NCBI GenBank assembly: GCA_018242255.1
Contig: JAFECH010000353.1
Span: 1-51,882 of the forward strand
Length of the DNA: 51,882 nt
Direction of reading: 5' to 3'
Source of the DNA: Pseudomonadota bacterium
GTDB lineage: Bacteria > Pseudomonadota > Alphaproteobacteria > Rhizobiales > Hyphomicrobiaceae
The position numbers and the translations under genes are program-made. Each line of letters opens with the position of its first letter. Position 1 is the stretch's first letter. Shown here piece by piece: positions 43,147 to 51,615 of this stretch. Below the pieces are notes generated by a model. The model did not search any database. It was not told where the DNA came from and was given only the letters and a program-made list of their open reading frames with translations.

Positions 43147-45123
43147 TCAGGCCGCCTTGGCGTAGCGATCCACCAGCTGCACGATGTCGGCCATGATGTC
43201 GTTCAGCTGGAAGTCCTTCGGCGTGTAGACGGCAGCGACGCCGAAAGCCTTCAGCGTCTTTTCGTCTTCCGGCGGAATGATGCCGCCGACGACGACGGGT
43301 ACGTCGTCCAAGCCTTCCTTGCGCATGCGTTCCATCACGTCCTTGACGAGGGGAACATGCGAGCCGGACAGGATCGACAGACCGACCACGTGCACGCCTT
43401 CGTCGACCGCGGCGCGGACGATCTGGGCGGGCGTCAGGCGGATGCCTTCATAGACGACTTCCATGCCCGCATCGCGGGCGCGGACGGCAATCTGCTCGGC
43501 ACCATTCGAGTGACCGTCGAGGCCGGGTTTGCCGACCAGGAATTTTATCCGGCGGCCGAGGCGGTCGGAGACTTCCTCTACCGTCGCGCGGACAGCTTCA
43601 AGCTGGGTGCTGTCACGTGCGACTGCGGCTTGGGTAACGCCAGTTGGCGCGCGGTACTCGCCGAAGATCTTGCGCAGAGCCGTGCCCCATTCGCCGGTGG
43701 TCACTCCGGCTTTGGCGGCCTCAATGGAAGATTCCATGATGTTGCGGCCCTCTTTGGCAGCACGCTCGACTTCCGCCAGAGCCTTCTCGGCTTTCTTGGT
43801 ATCGCGATTTGCACGCCAGGTCTTGAGTCGTTCGATCTGCTCCGCTTCAACGGCGGGATCGACAACCATGATGGCATCTGAGCCAGCCGACAGCGGCGAG
43901 GGCTCTGTCTCGGTGAACTTGTTGACGCCGACAACGGTCAGCTCGCCACTTTCGATCTGCGACAGGCGACCCGTGTTGCTCTCGACCAAGCGACGCTTCA
44001 TGTAGTCGATGGATGCGACGGCACCACCGAGCTTTTCGATAGTGGCAAGTTCGGCCTTGGCTTCTTCCTTCAATGCCGCAACCTTCTTTGCGACTTCGAC
44101 GGAGCCGTCGAAAATATCGCCGTATTCGAGCAGGTCGGTCTCGTAAGCTACGATCTGCTGCATGCGCAGCGACCATTGCTGGTCCCACGGACGCGGCAGG
44201 CCGAGCGCTTCGTTCCAGGCCGGAAGCTGCACCGCGCGAGCGCGGGCGTTCTTCGATAGCGTGACGGCGAGCATCTCGAGCAGAATGCGGTAGACGTTGT
44301 TTTCAGCCTGCGGCTCGGTGAGGCCGAGCGAGTTCACCTGCACGCCGTAGCGGAACATGCGATGCTTGGGGTCGGTGACGCCGTAGCGTTCCTGCGTGAT
44401 CTCGTTCCAAAGTTCGCCGAACGCGCGCATCTTGCACATCTCGGTAATGAAACGCATGCCGGCGTTGACGAAGAACGAGATGCGGCCGACGACGTTGCCG
44501 AAAGCTTCAGGCGCAACCTCGCCGGACGCCTTCACCGTGTCGAGAACTGCGATGGAGGTGGCGAGCGCATATGCAAGCTCTTGCACCGGCGTCGCGCCGG
44601 CTTCCTGCAGATGGTAGGAACAGACGTTCGTCGGGTTCCACTTCGGCACGTTCTGCGTCGAGAACACGATGGTGTCCTTGATCAGGCGAAGCGACGGCTC
44701 GGGCGGGAAAACGTATGTTCCGCGCGAGAGGTATTCCTTGATGATGTCGTTCTGGATGGTGCCCGTCAGCTTGTCGCGCGAGGCGCCCGTCTGGTCGGCG
44801 ACAGCGATGTACAGTGACAAAAGCCAAGCGGCTGTTGCGTTGATCGTCATCGACGTGTTCATTTGATCGAGCGGGATGCCGTCGAGGAGCGTCAGCATAT
44901 CGCCCAGGTGCGAGACGGGGACGCCGACCTTGCCGACTTCGCCGCGGGCCAGCTCATGGTCGGAGTCGTAGCCTGTCTGGGTCGGGAGATCGAAAGCAAT
45001 CGAGAGGCCGGTCTGCCCCTTTGCCAAGTTTTTCTTATATAGCGCGTTCGACTTCGCAGCGGTCGAGTGTCCGGCGTAGGTCCGAAACAGCCACGGCTTG
45101 TCGCGCACGATTTTATCCGACAT
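43147..45123 (-). CDS. ecm: (2R)-ethylmalonyl-CoA mutase
   Basis: A coenzyme B12-dependent mutase of 658 residues (MeaA group) converting (2R)-ethylmalonyl-CoA to (2S)-methylsuccinyl-CoA in the ethylmalonyl-CoA pathway. The substrate barrel occupies the first ~510 residues (TGLSIAFDLPTQTGYDSDH, MNTSMTINATAAWLLSLY). The C-terminal cobalamin domain has the base-off motif GLDGHSNG and ILSGSHVPL. The single-chain layout and length match Ecm; methylmalonyl-CoA mutase large chains are longer. The ccr gene lies 0.7 kb away on the opposite strand, a linkage typical of this pathway. Confidence 0.95.
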   Translation of the reverse strand: MSDKIVRDKPWLFRTYAGHSTAAKSNALYKKNLAKGQTGLSIAFDLPTQTGYDSDHELARGEVGKVGVPVSHLGDMLTLLDGIPLDQMNTSMTINATAAWLLSLYIAVADQTGASRDKLTGTIQNDIIKEYLSRGTYVFPPEPSLRLIKDTIVFSTQNVPKWNPTNVCSYHLQEAGATPVQELAYALATSIAVLDTVKASGEVAPEAFGNVVGRISFFVNAGMRFITEMCKMRAFGELWNEITQERYGVTDPKHRMFRYGVQVNSLGLTEPQAENNVYRILLEMLAVTLSKNARARAVQLPAWNEALGLPRPWDQQWSLRMQQIVAYETDLLEYGDIFDGSVEVAKKVAALKEEAKAELATIEKLGGAVASIDYMKRRLVESNTGRLSQIESGELTVVGVNKFTETEPSPLSAGSDAIMVVDPAVEAEQIERLKTWRANRDTKKAEKALAEVERAAKEGRNIMESSIEAAKAGVTTGEWGTALRKIFGEYRAPTGVTQAAVARDSTQLEAVRATVEEVSDRLGRRIKFLVGKPGLDGHSNGAEQIAVRARDAGMEVVYEGIRLTPAQIVRAAVDEGVHVVGLSILSGSHVPLVKDVMERMRKEGLDDVPVVVGGIIPPEDEKTLKAFGVAAVYTPKDFQLNDIMADIVQLVDRYAKAA

Positions 45124-45259
45124 CGAAAGGGTGCCCCTTAGGCTCGGGTCAAAGACACTGGAAAAGACCTAAAGTAACCGATTGCGGCGATACAGCAAAA
45201 TCGGCAGTTCGCCGCGTTTTGGGGGTTGCGGCGGTTTTGCCAGGCGCTGAGCGCCGATG

Positions 45260-45622
45260 TTAGCGGCGGATGCGTGGCGGCCTTGAAGGGATCGCGACGA
45301 GCTTAGTCCTGCTTACGCGGTATTCGGTGAAAAGCGCAAAAAGCCAGTTTCCCAAGAGAATGAGAAACAATGCGGCCAGCGTGCCGAGCGCCACTGAGAT
45401 CACGGTGTTGATGGTCTTATCGTACGAAAGGGTAATCAACTGCTGGGCCAGTAGGGTAGGGCCGATGACGCCACCGGCCGCTAGAATAGGCGTGGAGAGC
45501 CAGGCGAGCATCGGCGAGCCGACGATCTCGTGAATAAAAAGGCAAACGGCGCCCGCAAATGCGAGGGAAACGTAAACGGTGAAGGAATCAACGTTCTGGA
45601 GCTGCCACCAAAACTCTTGCAT
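45260..45622 (-). CDS. Small membrane protein, three helices
   Basis: 120 residues with hydrophobic segments at about 15-30, 38-62 and 82-105 (VISVALGTLAALFLILLGNWLF) and a basic tail (SRTKLVAIPSRPPRIRR) predicted to lie in the cytosol. It is not recognised. It lies between ecm and ccr, transcribed away from ccr, with no visible enzymatic motif. Confidence 0.6.
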   Translation of the reverse strand: MQEFWWQLQNVDSFTVYVSLAFAGAVCLFIHEIVGSPMLAWLSTPILAAGGVIGPTLLAQQLITLSYDKTINTVISVALGTLAALFLILLGNWLFALFTEYRVSRTKLVAIPSRPPRIRR

Positions 45623-45661
45623 TGTGTGCGTCCTAATAGCCCCCAGATGAGGCGGAAGTGG

Positions 45662-45688
45662 CCGTTAAAATATAGCTCTCCCGTTAAA
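45662..45688. promoter_or_regulatory. Direct repeat upstream of ccr
   Basis: CCGTTAAA occurs twice, at 45662-45669 and 45681-45688, 19 bases start to start, about 160-190 bases before the ccr ATG. Direct repeats about two helical turns apart are a common activator layout. No regulator is implied by sequence alone, and the repeat could be chance. Confidence 0.25.
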
Positions 45689-45848
45689 GAGGAATTGAGC
45701 GACTATTAACTGCGGACTAACCCTCTTCATTGCAGCGCAAAAACGTGCTTCATACTGCGATCCCCGCGCGGAGAGCAGGGGGCAAACGCGAAGAAGACGA
45801 GCCATAACGGCCCTCGTCGCGGGGACAAGGTCGGGAGACGCAACACCA

Positions 45849-47162
45849 ATGTCGAGCCAGAACTTGGCAGCCAAAAGCGAAGTATCCGATGCTTCGGTAA
45901 CGGCAGGAATCAAGAAAGACCTTTACGAAATTGGGGAAATCCCCCCGCTCGGGCATGTTCCGAAAAACATGTATGCCTGGACCATCCGCAAGGAGCGTCA
46001 GGGTGAGCCCGACAAGGCTATGCAGGTCGAGGTGGTGCCGACGTGGGAACTCGATAGCCACGACGTGCTCGTCCTCGTGATGGCGGCGGGCGTCAACTAC
46101 AACGGCGTGTGGGCGTCGCTCGGCGTGCCGATTTCGATGTTCGATGTCCACAAGCAGCCGTATCATATCGCCGGATCCGATGCCTCCGGCATCGTTTGGG
46201 CCGTTGGCTCGAAGGTAAAGCGCTGGAAGGTCGGTGACGAGGTTGTCGTTCACTGCAATCAGGACGACGGCGACGATGAAGAATGCAACGGCGGCGATCC
46301 GATGTTTTCGACGTCGCAGCGCATTTGGGGTTATGAGACGCCGGATGGTTCGTTTGCGCAATTTTGCCGTGTGCAGGATCGCCAGCTGCTCGAACGTCCG
46401 AAGCATCTGACGTGGGAAGAAAGCGCCTGCTATACGCTGACACTTGCAACCGCTTACCGCATGTTGTTCGGCCATCGTCCGCACGTCCTGCGGCCCGGCC
46501 ATAACGTGCTGGTGTGGGGTGCTGCCGGCGGACTTGGTGCGTTCGCGGTTCAGCTGTGCGCGACGTCCGGCGCCAACGCCATCGGTGTCGTGTCCGATGA
46601 CGATAAGCGCGATTTCGTCATGCAGCTCGGCGCCAAAGGCGTGATCAACCGCAAGAACTTCAATTGCTGGGGTCAGCTGCCTAAGGTCAATTCGCCAGAA
46701 TACAACGCCTGGCTCAAGGAGATGCGCAACTTCGGCAAAGCGATCTGGGATATCACCGGCAAGGGCGTCAACGTCGACTGCGTGTTCGAGCATCCAGGCG
46801 AGACGACCATTCCAGTTTCGGTGCAGGTTGTGAAGCGTGGTGGCATGGTCGTGATTTGTGCTGGAACCACCGGCTATAATTTGACGATGGACGCGCGCTA
46901 TCTATGGATGCACCAGAAGCGCGTGCAGGGCTCGCACTTCGCGAACTTGATGCAGGCGAGCCAGGCCAACCGTCTCGTCATCGAGCGGCGCATCGACCCC
47001 TGTATGTCGGAAGTGTTTTCGTGGGAGCAGATTCCCAAGGCGCACATGCGCATGATGAAGAACGAGCACAAGCCGGGCAACATGGCCGTGCTCGTCCAGG
47101 CACCGACGACGGGTCTTCGGACGCTCGAAGACGTCATCGAGGCCGGGCCGAAATCAGCCTGA
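45849..47162 (+). CDS. ccr: Crotonyl-CoA carboxylase/reductase
   Basis: 437 residues, the entry enzyme of the ethylmalonyl-CoA pathway: it reductively carboxylates crotonyl-CoA with CO2 and NADPH to (2S)-ethylmalonyl-CoA. It is a medium-chain dehydrogenase-fold protein with the NADPH motif WGAAGGLGAFAVQL and the Ccr-specific segments EIPPLGHVPKNMYAW, GVNYNGVWASLGVP, HCNQDDGDD and FEHPGETTIPVSV. In methylotrophs using the serine cycle, the pathway regenerates glyoxylate. The gene is on the opposite strand to ecm and the same strand as mcd. Confidence 0.96.
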   Translation: MSSQNLAAKSEVSDASVTAGIKKDLYEIGEIPPLGHVPKNMYAWTIRKERQGEPDKAMQVEVVPTWELDSHDVLVLVMAAGVNYNGVWASLGVPISMFDVHKQPYHIAGSDASGIVWAVGSKVKRWKVGDEVVVHCNQDDGDDEECNGGDPMFSTSQRIWGYETPDGSFAQFCRVQDRQLLERPKHLTWEESACYTLTLATAYRMLFGHRPHVLRPGHNVLVWGAAGGLGAFAVQLCATSGANAIGVVSDDDKRDFVMQLGAKGVINRKNFNCWGQLPKVNSPEYNAWLKEMRNFGKAIWDITGKGVNVDCVFEHPGETTIPVSVQVVKRGGMVVICAGTTGYNLTMDARYLWMHQKRVQGSHFANLMQASQANRLVIERRIDPCMSEVFSWEQIPKAHMRMMKNEHKPGNMAVLVQAPTTGLRTLEDVIEAGPKSA

Positions 47163-47195
47163 TAGTCTGACGGTTTCGTCTGCGATTTGATGGCG

Positions 47196-47231
47196 AAGGC
47201 CCCTTGCCGAATTCCCGGTGAGGGGCCTTCG
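47196..47231. terminator. Hairpin between convergent ccr and yihY-like genes
   Basis: GAAGGCCCCT pairs perfectly with AGGGGCCTTC across a 16-base loop. It lies 34 bases past the ccr stop and just beyond the end of the YihY gene on the other strand. It has no clear T-run, so it may act as a weak terminator or as an mRNA 3'-end stabiliser. Confidence 0.45.
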
Positions 47232-47245
47232 GCATTTGGGCCTTA

Positions 47246-48151
47246 TCAAGATTTCTGCGGCGCTGACGGCTGGCGCAAGTCGGCGCGAAAGGCCGCCCGC
47301 TCGGCTGCCTCACGGCGCATCCGCTTCATTTCCATGATGCCGCGATTGAGTTCGGCGCCAAGCAGGATCGTGATGGCCGTGAACTGGAAAAAGATCAGTG
47401 CGATCATGAGCTGCGAAAGACCAGCGTAGAACAGCGAGTAGTTCGTGATCGCAAGATAGTTCGACCAGAGCCCGGCCAGCGCCAACCAGAGAACGATCGT
47501 CAACGTGATGCCCGGCCAAACGTCGGCCATTCGGCGTTGGCCTGCTACCAGCAGCAAATGCAAGGCGAAGAGCTGAGCGGCAATCACTGTAGCCGAAAGG
47601 CCGTAGCGGATGAGAGGTCCGATGTCGCTCGAATCGACGAGAATTCGGACCCAGTTGTCGGGCAGGTGCGATGCGATCGCGGGACCGACAACGCTCGGTC
47701 CGACCACGACCGCCCAGGTGAGAACAAGGGTCGAGATGCCGTTAACGAAGACGAACAGCATGCTGATAAGCAGGCAAAGCGGGTAGGGCCGCTTTTCTCG
47801 GACCCGGTAAGCGCCGTTTAGCGCGGCGCGCAGCGTTTCAACGGCGCTGGTTGCGAAAAAAAGGGCAAGAAAACCGCTGAGGGTCGCGAGGTCTATGCGC
47901 CGCGTGCCCATGACCGCTTCGATCTGGGGGGCGATTCCTTGCGCGACGGGCGCTGGAAGGATCGCAAACAGCTGATTGATTGCATCCTGCGCCAGCTCCC
48001 GGCCGCCGAAATAGCCCGATAGAGCGCCGAGAAAGATGCAGAACGGAAAGATCGAGACGACGAACGAGAACGCGACTGCGCCGGCCATCGCGAAGCCCGA
48101 ATGCTCGTAAACCCGATACAGGGCCTCGACCAATCTGCGCATGCGCTTCAT
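47246..48151 (-). CDS. YihY/BrkB family membrane protein
   Basis: 301 residues with about six helices and the family opening YEHSGFAMAGAVAFSFVVSIFPFCIFLGAL, then GFLALFFATSAVETLRAALNGAYRV and ILLGAELNRGIMEMKR near the end. The family was wrongly linked to ribonuclease BN in the past; its true function is not settled. It is convergent with ccr and divergent from mcd. Confidence 0.9.
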   Translation of the reverse strand: MKRMRRLVEALYRVYEHSGFAMAGAVAFSFVVSIFPFCIFLGALSGYFGGRELAQDAINQLFAILPAPVAQGIAPQIEAVMGTRRIDLATLSGFLALFFATSAVETLRAALNGAYRVREKRPYPLCLLISMLFVFVNGISTLVLTWAVVVGPSVVGPAIASHLPDNWVRILVDSSDIGPLIRYGLSATVIAAQLFALHLLLVAGQRRMADVWPGITLTIVLWLALAGLWSNYLAITNYSLFYAGLSQLMIALIFFQFTAITILLGAELNRGIMEMKRMRREAAERAAFRADLRQPSAPQKS

Positions 48152-48242
48152 GAGATGTCTCTACTCCCGCGACGTCTTGTTTTTGTGGCGCGGAACCTAG
48201 TGTTTCGGTCAATCTCGGTCCACAGGTCAATTTTGAACCCGA

Positions 48243-48257
48243 TGCTAGGGGCTAGCA
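48243..48257. promoter_or_regulatory. Perfect palindrome 1 upstream of mcd
   Basis: TGCTAG-GGG-CTAGCA has perfect 6-base arms. It lies about 250 bases before mcd and about 90 bases before the YihY gene. It could be an operator for a TetR- or GntR-type regulator; the protein is unknown. Confidence 0.4.
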
Positions 48258-48269
48258 AAGAGTCGGCAA

Positions 48270-48286
48270 TTTGGACACAGTCCAAA
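48270..48286. promoter_or_regulatory. Perfect palindrome 2 upstream of mcd
   Basis: TTTGGAC-ACA-GTCCAAA has perfect 7-base arms. Its centre is 28 bases from that of the first palindrome, close to the helical phase of two to three turns, which suggests two sites for regulatory dimers. I found no copy upstream of ccr or ecm. Confidence 0.5.
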
Positions 48287-48504
48287 GGACGGGCCAGGTA
48301 TCGTAAACGCTGGAACCGTGGCGCTGTTCGTAATGCTTTCGGGTGCCGAGCCGCGACGCATTTTCGCGCGAATAGGTCGCGAGAGCATTTGTTGCGGTCG
48401 ATGACCAGTTGACTAATCATCTTCCAGCGGCGAATTGGTCGCGCAGCGCATCAAATTTGGCCCGGCCGCGTTTCGGGCATAATGGTATTCCTCAGGAGAA
48501 ACGT

Positions 48505-50184
48505 ATGTCCGTGACGCCCATGAACGCTGGAGAAAATCTTCTTGCCGCCGGTCCCGTCAAACTTATCGAACGGTGTGGTGAGGCCGTGGCCTCGGCGGAC
48601 AAGGTCCTGCAGGCGGCCAAAGCCGGCGTCAGGATAAAAATCCAGGAAGAGGGCGGCGTTGATCAGGCGCAACATGCCGCGCACGGGCTGGCGTGGTTGG
48701 CCACCACAGTCGAAGGCCTGCGCCAAATGCACGACTGGGCGGCTCGCCTCCAGGACGAAGGCCGGTTCGGCGAGTTCGAACAACTGCTCCTGATCGCGGC
48801 TTTCGGCGAATACACGGCGCAGATCGCCAGCGGCATTCCGATGAGCCAGCTTGAAATCGCGCGCGCTGACGCTCTGGGCGTGCCGAAGGCTGAAATCCGC
48901 CGCTTCGAAGATTCAGTTGCCGATCTCGTCGCGGAAGGTGGTGCTGAGAGCGTGAAAAGCCGCCTCGCCGAATTGATCGCAGCGCAGCCTGAAGCGATGA
49001 CGTTCGGCGATACCGGCCTCGATGAGACGCACGCGCAGATCCAGGATCTGATGCGTAAGTTCAGCCTCGAAGAAGTCATTCCCCACGCCCACGAGTGGCA
49101 TCTCAAGAACGAATATATTCCCCTGGAAGTGATCGCGAAGCTGGCGGAGCTTGGCGTTTTTGGTCTGGCGCTGCCGGAAGAATTCGGCGGCATGGCGCTT
49201 GGTAAGGAATCGATGTGCGTCGCGTCGGAAGAGTTGTCGCGCGGCTATATTGGCGTCGGTTCGCTCGGTACACGCGCGGAAATCGCGGGCGAACTCATTC
49301 TGCACAACGGCACGCCGGAGCAGAAGGAAAAGTATCTGCCGAAAATCGCTTCAGGCGAGATGCTACCGACTGCTGTCTTCACAGAACCTAACACGGGTTC
49401 CGACCTTGCGTCGCTGAAGACGCGAGCGGTGAAGGATGGCGACGTTTACAAAATCACCGGTCAGAAGACATGGATCACGCATCCGGTCCGCGCCGACATC
49501 ATGACCGTGCTGACACGGACCAATCCGAATGAGGCCGGTTACAAGGGCCTTTCGATGTTGCTTGCCGAGAAGCCGCGGGGATCGGACGAGGAGCCATTCC
49601 CGGCGAAGGGCATGACGGGCGGCGAGATCGAAGTCCTCGGCTATCGCGGCATGAAGGAATACGACATTTCCTTCGACAGCTTCGAAGTTCCGGCAGAAAA
49701 CCTGCTAGGCGGCGTCGAGGGTCAGGGCTTCAAGCAGCTGATGAACACGTTCGAAGGTGCGCGCATTCAGACGGCGGCGCGCGCGGTCGGCGTGGCTCAG
49801 TGCGCGATGGATCTCGGCCTGAAGTACGCGCTCGAACGCGTGCAGTTCGGCAAGCCGATCTATTCGTTCCCGCGCGTTCGCAACAAGGTCGTGATGATGG
49901 CGGTTGAGACGATGATCGCGCGGCAGCTGACCTATTTCTCTGCACGTCAAAAGGATGCCGGCCGGCGTTGCGATCTCGAAGCAGGCATGGCGAAGCTGCT
50001 CGGTGCGCGCGTCGCCTGGGCTAACGCCGACAACGCGCTGCAGATTCACGGCGGCAACGGTTTCGCGCTCGAATATCCGATCAGCCGCGTGCTTTGCGAT
50101 GCACGCATCTTGAACATCTTCGAAGGCGCGGCCGAAATTCAGGCGCAGGTCATCGCGCGGCGTCTACTCGAAGGCGCGAACTAA
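48505..50184 (+). CDS. mcd: (2S)-methylsuccinyl-CoA dehydrogenase
   Basis: 559 residues of the acyl-CoA dehydrogenase superfamily, oxidising (2S)-methylsuccinyl-CoA to mesaconyl-CoA in the ethylmalonyl-CoA pathway. It has the longer N-terminal extension (about 170 residues) typical of Mcd compared with ordinary ~380-residue acyl-CoA dehydrogenases. The flavin and substrate motifs AVFTEPNTGSDLASLKTRAV, GQKTWITHPVRAD and QIHGGNGFALEYPISRVLCD are complete. AGGAGA precedes the ATG at 48505. With ecm and ccr close by, the assignment as Mcd rather than a beta-oxidation enzyme is strong. Confidence 0.93.
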   Translation: MSVTPMNAGENLLAAGPVKLIERCGEAVASADKVLQAAKAGVRIKIQEEGGVDQAQHAAHGLAWLATTVEGLRQMHDWAARLQDEGRFGEFEQLLLIAAFGEYTAQIASGIPMSQLEIARADALGVPKAEIRRFEDSVADLVAEGGAESVKSRLAELIAAQPEAMTFGDTGLDETHAQIQDLMRKFSLEEVIPHAHEWHLKNEYIPLEVIAKLAELGVFGLALPEEFGGMALGKESMCVASEELSRGYIGVGSLGTRAEIAGELILHNGTPEQKEKYLPKIASGEMLPTAVFTEPNTGSDLASLKTRAVKDGDVYKITGQKTWITHPVRADIMTVLTRTNPNEAGYKGLSMLLAEKPRGSDEEPFPAKGMTGGEIEVLGYRGMKEYDISFDSFEVPAENLLGGVEGQGFKQLMNTFEGARIQTAARAVGVAQCAMDLGLKYALERVQFGKPIYSFPRVRNKVVMMAVETMIARQLTYFSARQKDAGRRCDLEAGMAKLLGARVAWANADNALQIHGGNGFALEYPISRVLCDARILNIFEGAAEIQAQVIARRLLEGAN

Positions 50185-50209
50185 GCGGGGCAGCGGGGAA
50201 AGGCTCGTG

Positions 50210-50602
50210 ATGAGGTACGTCGTAGCTATCCTTGCCGGAGTGCTTTGGTTTGCGCTAGGGGCGCAGGCCATGGCGCAAGAGGACGATGACGGCCCTCTCA
50301 CGGCCACTTGGGTCGCGACAGAGCTTGGCGGTAAGCCGGTCGACGGACCGACGCTTGCCTATTCGACGGACCGAGTGTCGGGCACGGGCGGCTGCAATCG
50401 CTTCAAAGGACCGATCTCGATCGAGGACGACGCTATCCAGATCGGGCCGCTCGCGGCGACGAAGATGATGTGTGAGGGGAAAACGGAGATCGAAGCGCAG
50501 TATTTTTCGGCGCTCGAAGCGGCGCGCTCGTTCGTCGTGAAGGGCGATACGCTGACGCTCAAGTCTGAAGACGGCCGCGACCTCGTGAAATTCCATAAGT
50601 GA
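50210..50602 (+). CDS. META-domain periplasmic protein (HslJ-like)
   Basis: About 130 residues: a signal peptide (cut near AMAQ) followed by a META domain with the conserved GTGGCNRFKGPI, GPLAATKMMCEG and the late LTLKSEDGRDLVKF. HslJ-type META proteins are linked to stress and novobiocin resistance in E. coli; the exact role is unknown. A GTG lies directly before the ATG at 50210. It follows mcd by 25 bases, so it may be read from the same mRNA. Confidence 0.88.
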   Translation: MRYVVAILAGVLWFALGAQAMAQEDDDGPLTATWVATELGGKPVDGPTLAYSTDRVSGTGGCNRFKGPISIEDDAIQIGPLAATKMMCEGKTEIEAQYFSALEAARSFVVKGDTLTLKSEDGRDLVKFHK

Positions 50603-50790
50603 TTTTCGGCGGCCGGCCCGCACTTCCGAGACCAATCTCAAAAACATATGCAGCATAACCCGTCTTTGTGGGAAAGACGCGGCGCTTCGGCTCGTGTTAA
50701 TGCAAACTTGCAGTATTTTGTTTTCACCTTCCGACTGTTCTGCGAAGAGCCGGCCTGAAGGTGCGAACGAATGGCCGCAGCTGGAGCCCA

Positions 50791-51615
50791 ATGACACGGT
50801 CCATTCTCATCACCGGATGCTCTTCGGGAATCGGCCTTGCCGCGGCCAGGACCATGCGCGAGCGCGGATGGCGAGTCATCGCGACGGCGCGAAAGCCTGA
50901 GGATCTCGCGCGCTTAAAGAACTTCCTCAACGTCGAGGTCTTACCGCTGGAACTCGCCGATTCGCAGTCGATCGCGACGTGCGCCATTCGTGCATTGGAG
51001 ATGACGCGCGGCAAGCTCGATGCGCTGTTCAATAATGCGGCCTTTGGGCAGCCCGGCGCGGTTGAAGATCTAACGCCGACACTTCTGCGCGAGCAGTTCG
51101 AAGTGAACATCATCGGCACGCATGATCTGACGCGGCGTCTCATTCCGGCGATGCGCAAAAACGGTGCGGGGCGGATCGTCAATTGTTCATCGGTCCTCGG
51201 CATGATCGTTGCGCCTTATCGCGGCGCCTATTGTGCTTCGAAGTTTGCGCTTGAGGCGCTGACGACGTCGCTGAGGCTAGAGCTTGAGGGTTCAGGCATT
51301 CGCGTTTCGCTGATCGAGCCGGGGCCGATCCGGACCCGCTTCGTCGAACATTCGATAGAGCGGTTATTGGCGACGGTCGATATCGACAATTCTCCGCATC
51401 GCGACGTCTATCGAGCGCGACTCGAAGCCATGCAGGCGGGCGGGCAGCAGATGTTCAAGCTCGAACCGGAAGCGGTGACGAAGAAGCTGATCCATGCCGT
51501 CGAGAGTTCCTGGCCGCGTCGGCATTATTACGTGACCACGCCGACTTATCTCGCAGCGGCCATGCGCAGGCTGCTGCCGAACTTTGCGATCGATTATTTC
51601 GCGCGGCGGTTTTGA
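50791..51615 (+). CDS. Short-chain dehydrogenase/reductase (SDR)
   Basis: 274 residues of the classical SDR family. It has the NAD(P) motif TGCSSGIG right at the start (hence the ATG at 50791, MTRSILITG), the NNAAFGQPG loop, catalytic Ser in NCSSVLG and the YCASK pair. SSLRLELEGSGIRVSLIEPGPIRT-like residues continue as in 17-beta-hydroxysteroid/retinol-type SDRs. The substrate is unknown. The last 22 bases overlap the convergent glycosylase gene. Confidence 0.92.
   Translation: MTRSILITGCSSGIGLAAARTMRERGWRVIATARKPEDLARLKNFLNVEVLPLELADSQSIATCAIRALEMTRGKLDALFNNAAFGQPGAVEDLTPTLLREQFEVNIIGTHDLTRRLIPAMRKNGAGRIVNCSSVLGMIVAPYRGAYCASKFALEALTTSLRLELEGSGIRVSLIEPGPIRTRFVEHSIERLLATVDIDNSPHRDVYRARLEAMQAGGQQMFKLEPEAVTKKLIHAVESSWPRRHYYVTTPTYLAAAMRRLLPNFAIDYFARRF

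Larger units (their letters stand above)
48152..48504. other. Divergent regulatory region, yihY-like / mcd
   Basis: About 350 bases carrying the promoters of both genes. It contains two perfect palindromes (48243-48257 and 48270-48286) and a direct repeat GGTCAAT (48207-48213 and 48225-48231, 18 bases start to start). The last 95 bases form the frame leading into mcd from 48409, which has no protein character before the ATG at 48505. Confidence 0.55.

Noticed and set aside
43147-45123. Methylmalonyl-CoA mutase
   Set aside because: Length, sequence style and proximity to ccr and mcd fit ethylmalonyl-CoA mutase.
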